Shown here in pieces: positions 31,851-34,410 of a DNA stretch of 34,410 nucleotides (position 1 is the first letter of the stretch; the number at the start of each line of letters is the position of its first letter). Under the pieces are notes generated by a model. The model was given only the letters and a program-made list of their open reading frames with translations, was not told the DNA's origin and did no database searches. The stretch lies in the NCBI GenBank assembly GCA_017477185.1, contig JAFUXF010000040.1, positions 1 to 34,410 on the forward strand, in the 5' to 3' direction. This stretch comes from Alphaproteobacteria bacterium. Its GTDB lineage: Bacteria > Pseudomonadota > Alphaproteobacteria > RF32 > CAG-239. Made by a program: the position numbers and the translations under genes.

Positions 31851-32782
31851 TAGTTCGTAATTAAAAGTTCCCTTACACCATCGCGACCATTCGGATCGGC
31901 ATTAATCATTCTCTTTGCCCAAATTCTGTGAATCTTATAATCACGATACAAACTATCAAAGAACATGTCTTTAGGATTGTAATTTGTCGGGTCTGAATTG
32001 CTTAGCATTTGCAAAGCACCAAATTCATTTGCCTTAGCAAAAACATCTTTTAAACGTCTTTGTTCATCATCATCAAAATCGCCAACCGCATAAGAATTAA
32101 ATGAACTGGCGTTAATCGGACGATACGGTGGGTCATAATAAACAAAGGTATCGGAGTTCACATAGTCTAAAGCAGAAGCAAAATCCGTTTGCAGTATTGT
32201 TGCGCACTGCAGAGCTTTTGAAACTTCTCTTAAATTACTTTCATCTAAAATCCGCGGATTCTTGTACTTTCCGACAGGAACGTTAAACAGTCCCTTTGAA
32301 TTAACCCTAAACAAACCATTAAAACAGGTTCGGTTCAAACAAACTGTTAAAGCTGCGCGCCTAATAAAATCAGTTGTATATTTATTTGCATCCACATTTT
32401 TATCAAAATGATTATACTCATCACGAATAGAATAGTAGAATGCCGTTTTATCCGATGCATCATTATAAGCTTGCTGTAAAACGGACAACTCAGATATCAA
32501 ATCCTCAACGTTATTTTTAATCACATTATAGAGTATAACTAGTTCAGGATTAACATCAAACAGATAAGCATCCTCAAAATTATAATTATTTGCCAGTTCA
32601 AAGAAAACAGCACCACCGCCGACAAACGGTTCAATATAACGCTTTATTGCACCGAATTTTAATTTAGTAGGTAAATATTCTGTGATTTGTGGCAAAAGCA
32701 TGCCCTTACCACCGGCCCATTTCAAAACAGGCTTTGCATGAAACTCCAAATAGTCTTCATTTAAAATTAATGCATTATTCAT
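31847..32782 (-). CDS. Dam-family DNA adenine methyltransferase, DpnM type
   Basis: 311 residues. 'LKWAGGKGMLLPQITEYLP' at the start (PF02086 opening), 'YIEPFVGGGAVFFEL' near 50 for SAM, and 'FVYYDPPYRP' near 215 for catalysis, the alpha-class order of Dam and M.DpnM. It should protect double-stranded GATC. It is the first gene of the restriction operon. AGGA precedes the ATG and a good promoter lies 25 bp upstream. Confidence 0.93.
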   Translation of the reverse strand: MNNALILNEDYLEFHAKPVLKWAGGKGMLLPQITEYLPTKLKFGAIKRYIEPFVGGGAVFFELANNYNFEDAYLFDVNPELVILYNVIKNNVEDLISELSVLQQAYNDASDKTAFYYSIRDEYNHFDKNVDANKYTTDFIRRAALTVCLNRTCFNGLFRVNSKGLFNVPVGKYKNPRILDESNLREVSKALQCATILQTDFASALDYVNSDTFVYYDPPYRPINASSFNSYAVGDFDDDEQRRLKDVFAKANEFGALQMLSNSDPTNYNPKDMFFDSLYRDYKIHRIWAKRMINADPNGRDGVRELLITNY

Positions 32783-32804
32783 TTTGTATCCTAGGTCAGG
32801 AAAG

Positions 32805-32833
32805 AGTATAGGCTGAATTAAAAATTATAGCAA
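32805..32833 (-). promoter_or_regulatory. Promoter of the restriction-modification operon
   Basis: On the minus strand TTGCTA (32833-32828), 17-bp spacer, TATACT (32810-32805). The leader is about 20 nt. It lies between the 61-residue ORF and the Dam-family gene, so the operon can be expressed without that ORF. Confidence 0.65.
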
Positions 32834-32841
32834 TAAAAATT

Positions 32842-33027
32842 TTACTTATTTAAGATTTTATTAGCTTCCTCGCTGAATTCTTCAAATTCTTCCTCTTTTT
32901 TCTCCCTTTGTTCTAGCGGAATTCGTTGCAAAACGCGATTTTGACATACAAGACCACGTTCTTTTAATTTTAAATATCTTAACAAATCCGGCATGATAAT
33001 TTTAACGAGTTTTTCGGCTTGAGTCAT
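32842..33027 (-). CDS. Small protein of unknown function in the defence island
   Basis: 61 residues: MTQAEKLVKIIMPDLLRYLK..., a basic middle (VCQNRVLQRIPLEQREKK) and an acidic helical end (EEEFEEFSEEANKILNK). No helix-turn-helix or signal peptide is evident. A very good ribosome site (AGGAGAACAAC) precedes the ATG, and TTGACT on the minus strand some 50 bp upstream may be its -35. It ends 59 bp before the methyltransferase start, on the same strand. It could be a regulator or accessory of the restriction system, but nothing in the sequence shows it. Confidence 0.6.
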   Translation of the reverse strand: MTQAEKLVKIIMPDLLRYLKLKERGLVCQNRVLQRIPLEQREKKEEEFEEFSEEANKILNK

Positions 33028-33143
33028 GTTGTTCTCCTTTCTGTATAGACACTTACTACAATAACGCTTGGAAAAATATAAAAGTCAAGTTTTATTAGCA
33101 TATGATTGTGATATCCTATTGTTTTTGAAAGAAAGACAAGAGC

Positions 33144-33188
33144 GTTTCGCGACTCAAGCTTGCCCCACCACACATTGAGTCAAGAAAC
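33144..33188. repeat. Long imperfect hairpin
   Basis: GTTTC-gc-GACTCAA, 17-nt loop, TTGAGTC-aa-GAAAC: two perfect stems of 5 and 7 bp separated by a symmetric 2x2 loop. No T-run follows, so it is not a terminator. It sits upstream of the 61-residue ORF, in the 410-bp stretch 33028-33440 that has no gene. It could be an operator, an RNA element or an element end. Confidence 0.45.
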
Positions 33189-33235
33189 AGAAGCATAAAT
33201 ATTTATGACTATTCAATAAAATCAATAAGATAGAT

Positions 33236-33267
33236 ACCATGTGGCGCGTGAAAACTGTCCACATGGT
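33236..33267. repeat. Inverted repeat with the right copy of the 14-bp direct repeat
   Basis: ACCATGTGG (33236-33244) and CCACATGGT (33259-33267) form a perfect 9-bp inverted repeat. The right arm is part of ACTGTCCACATGGT (33254-33267), the exact partner of 28398-28411. A further palindrome TGACC-TCAT-GGTCA lies at 33321-33334. Confidence 0.5.
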
Positions 33268-33387
33268 CAACTTTCAAATTTATATTTAAAGAGCGTTTTT
33301 ACGAAAAAATTTCTCAAAAGTGACCTCATGGTCATAAAATTTTTAATATAGTGAAATTACTTTAACGACAATACTTTTCTTGCAGAC

Positions 33388-33421
33388 AACAAAAAAAAAC
33401 GGATGCTCAAAAGTATCCGTT
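33388..33421 (-). terminator. Terminator of tRNA-Pro(GGG)
   Basis: Minus-strand stem CGGATAC / GCATCCG (one wobble) followed by T9. It comes from the island side, not from the original tRNA flank, if the island model is right. Confidence 0.8.
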
Positions 33422-33440
33422 TCCTGATTGTTATCTACAT

Positions 33441-33517
33441 TGGTCGGGACGAGAGGATTCGAACCTCCGACTTCTTGCACCCCATGCAAGCGCTCTACCA
33501 GGCTGAACTACGTCCCG
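33441..33517 (-). tRNA. tRNA-Pro (anticodon GGG)
   Basis: 77 nt with encoded CCA: acceptor CGGGACG/CGTCCCG, anticodon stem CTTGC/GCAAG with loop ATGGGGT (GGG), T-arm GGAGG-TTCGAAT-CCTCT. On the minus strand TTGCAA with TATTAC 16 bp on is a likely promoter upstream. Its last 19 bases recur at 28020-28038. Confidence 0.96.
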
Positions 33518-33616
33518 AAACACCCATAGTAATAAATCATTTTTATAAAATTGCAAGTAATTTAATAGACATTCGCAAAAAAATTCGTATGATGAAGCTT
33601 GTCAAAGGATAATAAA

Positions 33617-34096
33617 ATGCAAAAAACAAATGCAATGCGAATTTTAGAAACGGTAAAAGTACCATTTAAGGCTTATGAATACGACCCTAAAGAAGGGGTT
33701 GATGCAATAAAAGTTGCTGATTACTTGCACAAACCGGTAGAACAAGTATTTAAAACGTTGGTAACGGAATCTCCAACACAGCAACATGGGTTTAACCATT
33801 ATGTTTTTGTTATTCCTGCAAATTGTGAGTTAGATGTCAAAAAAGCTGCTCTTACGGCACATGTTAAAAGTTTGGAAATGGTTCCGCTCAAAAAATTAAC
33901 CCCCTTGACCGGATATATCCATGGTGGGTGTTCTCCGGTTGGAATGAAAAAGAACTTTCCGACATTCATTGACAAAACAGCGATTCTTTTTGAGACAATT
34001 TGTGTCAGTGGCGGTAAAGTCGGTTTGACGTTAGAACTAAATGCCGAACAGTTAGCAGGTGCTATTTCTGCCGGATTTGCCGATTTAACAAAATAA
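33617..34096 (+). CDS. ybaK: Cys-tRNA(Pro)/Cys-tRNA(Cys) deacylase YbaK
   Basis: 159 residues, YbaK/EbsC family: 'KTLVTESPTQQHGFNHYVFV', 'IPANCELDVKKAALTAH', 'GYIHGGCSPVGMKKNFPTFI' and 'VSGGKVGLTLEL'. It removes cysteine wrongly loaded on tRNA-Pro. I start at ATG 33617 with AAAGGA upstream; a TTG at 33599 is in frame but less likely. It is divergent from tRNA-Pro(GGG), one of its substrates. Confidence 0.93.
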   Translation: MQKTNAMRILETVKVPFKAYEYDPKEGVDAIKVADYLHKPVEQVFKTLVTESPTQQHGFNHYVFVIPANCELDVKKAALTAHVKSLEMVPLKKLTPLTGYIHGGCSPVGMKKNFPTFIDKTAILFETICVSGGKVGLTLELNAEQLAGAISAGFADLTK

Positions 34097-34103
34097 AAAT
34101 ATC

Positions 34104-34131
34104 TTGACATCTCTTAAAAAAAGTATATGGT
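34104..34131 (+). promoter_or_regulatory. Promoter of tRNA-Arg
   Basis: TTGACA (34104-34109), 16-bp spacer, TATGGT (34126-34131), about 26 bp before the tRNA. Confidence 0.6.
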
Positions 34132-34157
34132 GCAATCTGTTCAAAGACTACTCTGAT

Positions 34158-34234
34158 GCGCTCCTAGCTCAGCAGGATAGAGCAACAGCCTTCTAAGCTG
34201 TGGGTCGGGCGTTCGAATCGCCCGGAGCGCGCCA
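34158..34234 (+). tRNA. tRNA-Arg (anticodon TCT)
   Basis: 77 nt with encoded CCA. Acceptor GCGCTCC/GGAGCGC, anticodon stem ACAGC/GCTGT with loop CTTCTAA (TCT), T-arm GGGCG-TTCGAAT-CGCCC. Confidence 0.96.
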
Positions 34235-34238
34235 CTTC

Positions 34239-34266
34239 AAAAAGCACCGTTAAGGTGCTTTTTTTT
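34239..34266 (+). terminator. Terminator of tRNA-Arg
   Basis: Stem AAAAAGCACC / GGTGCTTTTT, loop GTTAA, T8. Confidence 0.88.
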
Positions 34267-34283
34267 GTATTAATGCCTTACAG

Positions 34284-34410
34284 ACTACCCCCATTTTAAT
34301 GGGGGTTGAATGATCACGACGACGATGCTATAAGAAAGTATGGAAGTAGTACAAAGTCAACATAGCATCTATCGTCTGAGCTACCACGTGGTGTGGGTAT
34401 GCAAGTATCG
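34284..34410 (+). mobile_element. IS200/IS605-type element, left end (cut by window edge)
   Basis: A hairpin CCCCCAT/ATGGGGG with loop TTTA (34288-34305) lies about 35 bp upstream of a transposase start. That is the usual left-end subterminal palindrome bound by the Y1 transposase. The element sits right behind the tRNA-Arg terminator and continues past the window edge. The exact tip is not defined. Confidence 0.75.
34340..34410 (+). CDS. tnpA: IS200/IS605 transposase TnpA, N-terminal part
   Basis: The first 23 codons read MEVVQSQHSIYRLSYHVVWV then CKY and continue past the window. 'YHVVWVCKYR' is the signature opening of Y1 (REP/IS200-type) transposases (usual form YHLVWVTKYR). The HUH motif and catalytic Tyr lie outside the window. 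The reading frame is intact so far. Confidence 0.85.
   Translation, partial: MEVVQSQHSIYRLSYHVVWVCKY

Larger units (their letters stand above)
28018..33459. mobile_element. Defence island integrated at the tRNA-Pro(GGG) 3' end
   Basis: About 5.4 kb lies between the intact tRNA-Pro(GGG) gene and a direct 21-bp copy of its 3' end, the standard mark of site-specific integration at a tRNA. All cargo genes are on the minus strand: an unknown 61-residue protein, two DpnII-type methyltransferases, the endonuclease and an OLD-family nuclease. No integrase or excisionase is visible, so the element is either a relic, a deleted form, or one moved in trans. A 14-bp direct repeat (28398-28411 and 33254-33267) marks a possible inner cargo boundary. 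Confidence 0.65.

Noticed and set aside
33403..33612. 69-codon open frame across tRNA-Pro(GGG)
   Set aside because: 'GRDERIRTSDFLHPMQAL' is the usual antisense translation of a tRNA. There is no ribosome site.
1..34410. CRISPR array
   Set aside because: No series of regularly spaced identical repeats was seen. The repeats found are pairs tied to tRNA tails.

Overview
The window is AT-rich and densely coded and looks like a chromosomal segment of a Gram-negative bacterium. An Mla-type lipid transporter, three outer-surface lipoproteins, a DsbD-type reductase and an Rnf complex point to a double-membrane cell. RNase J, the STAS-permease fusion in the Mla operon and the general gene style fit an uncultured, low-GC alphaproteobacterium (host-associated or anaerobic); this placement is inference, because no rRNA or other decisive marker is present.

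Layout. 1-2020: a candidate small RNA, an AsmA-like membrane protein, tRNA-Lys(CTT) with a duplicated 3' tail, and gene fragments. 2024-5257 (minus): a four-gene Mla/MCE lipid-transport operon. 5408-8353: an orphan gene, then a DsbD-like thiol reductase and a CDP-alcohol phosphatidyltransferase (minus). 8430-14836 (plus): apbE-rseC-rnfB-C-D-G-E-A, a complete Rnf redox pump together with the enzyme that attaches its FMN groups. 14837-15501: a GC-rich repeat, then a promoter-structured RNA-terminator unit in front of a small XRE-like gene. 15585-18798 (minus): alaS and tspO. 18940-23636 (plus): RNase J, methionine aminopeptidase, two overlapping SemiSWEET-like genes, a small membrane protein, sodC and a Bor-like lipoprotein. 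23676-25375 (minus): a DUF1648-like membrane protein, an HD hydrolase and tRNA-Pro(TGG). 25524-27928 (plus): UDP-glucose dehydrogenase, a methyltransferase and a small basic ORF. 28018-33459: a defence island. 33441-34410: tRNA-Pro(GGG), ybaK, tRNA-Arg(TCT) and the left end of an IS200/IS605-type element.

The most interesting part is the tRNA-linked accessory DNA. The DpnII-type restriction operon (two methyltransferases, endonuclease, OLD-family ATPase/TOPRIM nuclease, all joined by 4-bp overlaps) lies between the intact tRNA-Pro(GGG) gene and an exact 21-bp copy of that tRNA's 3' end, which is the signature of integration at a tRNA 3' end. No integrase is visible inside. At tRNA-Lys the same geometry occurs in miniature. 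In both places the duplicated tail is interrupted in the T-loop by a 77-103 nt insert of related sequence, preceded by an inverted copy of the tRNA T-stem. I have not seen this arrangement described; it may be a tRNA-tail-derived mobile repeat or the worn ends of a family of integrative elements.

A second candidate for something new is the 15060-15267 unit: a consensus promoter, a multi-hairpin RNA with a possible alternative pairing, and an intrinsic terminator just before a small HTH-like gene.
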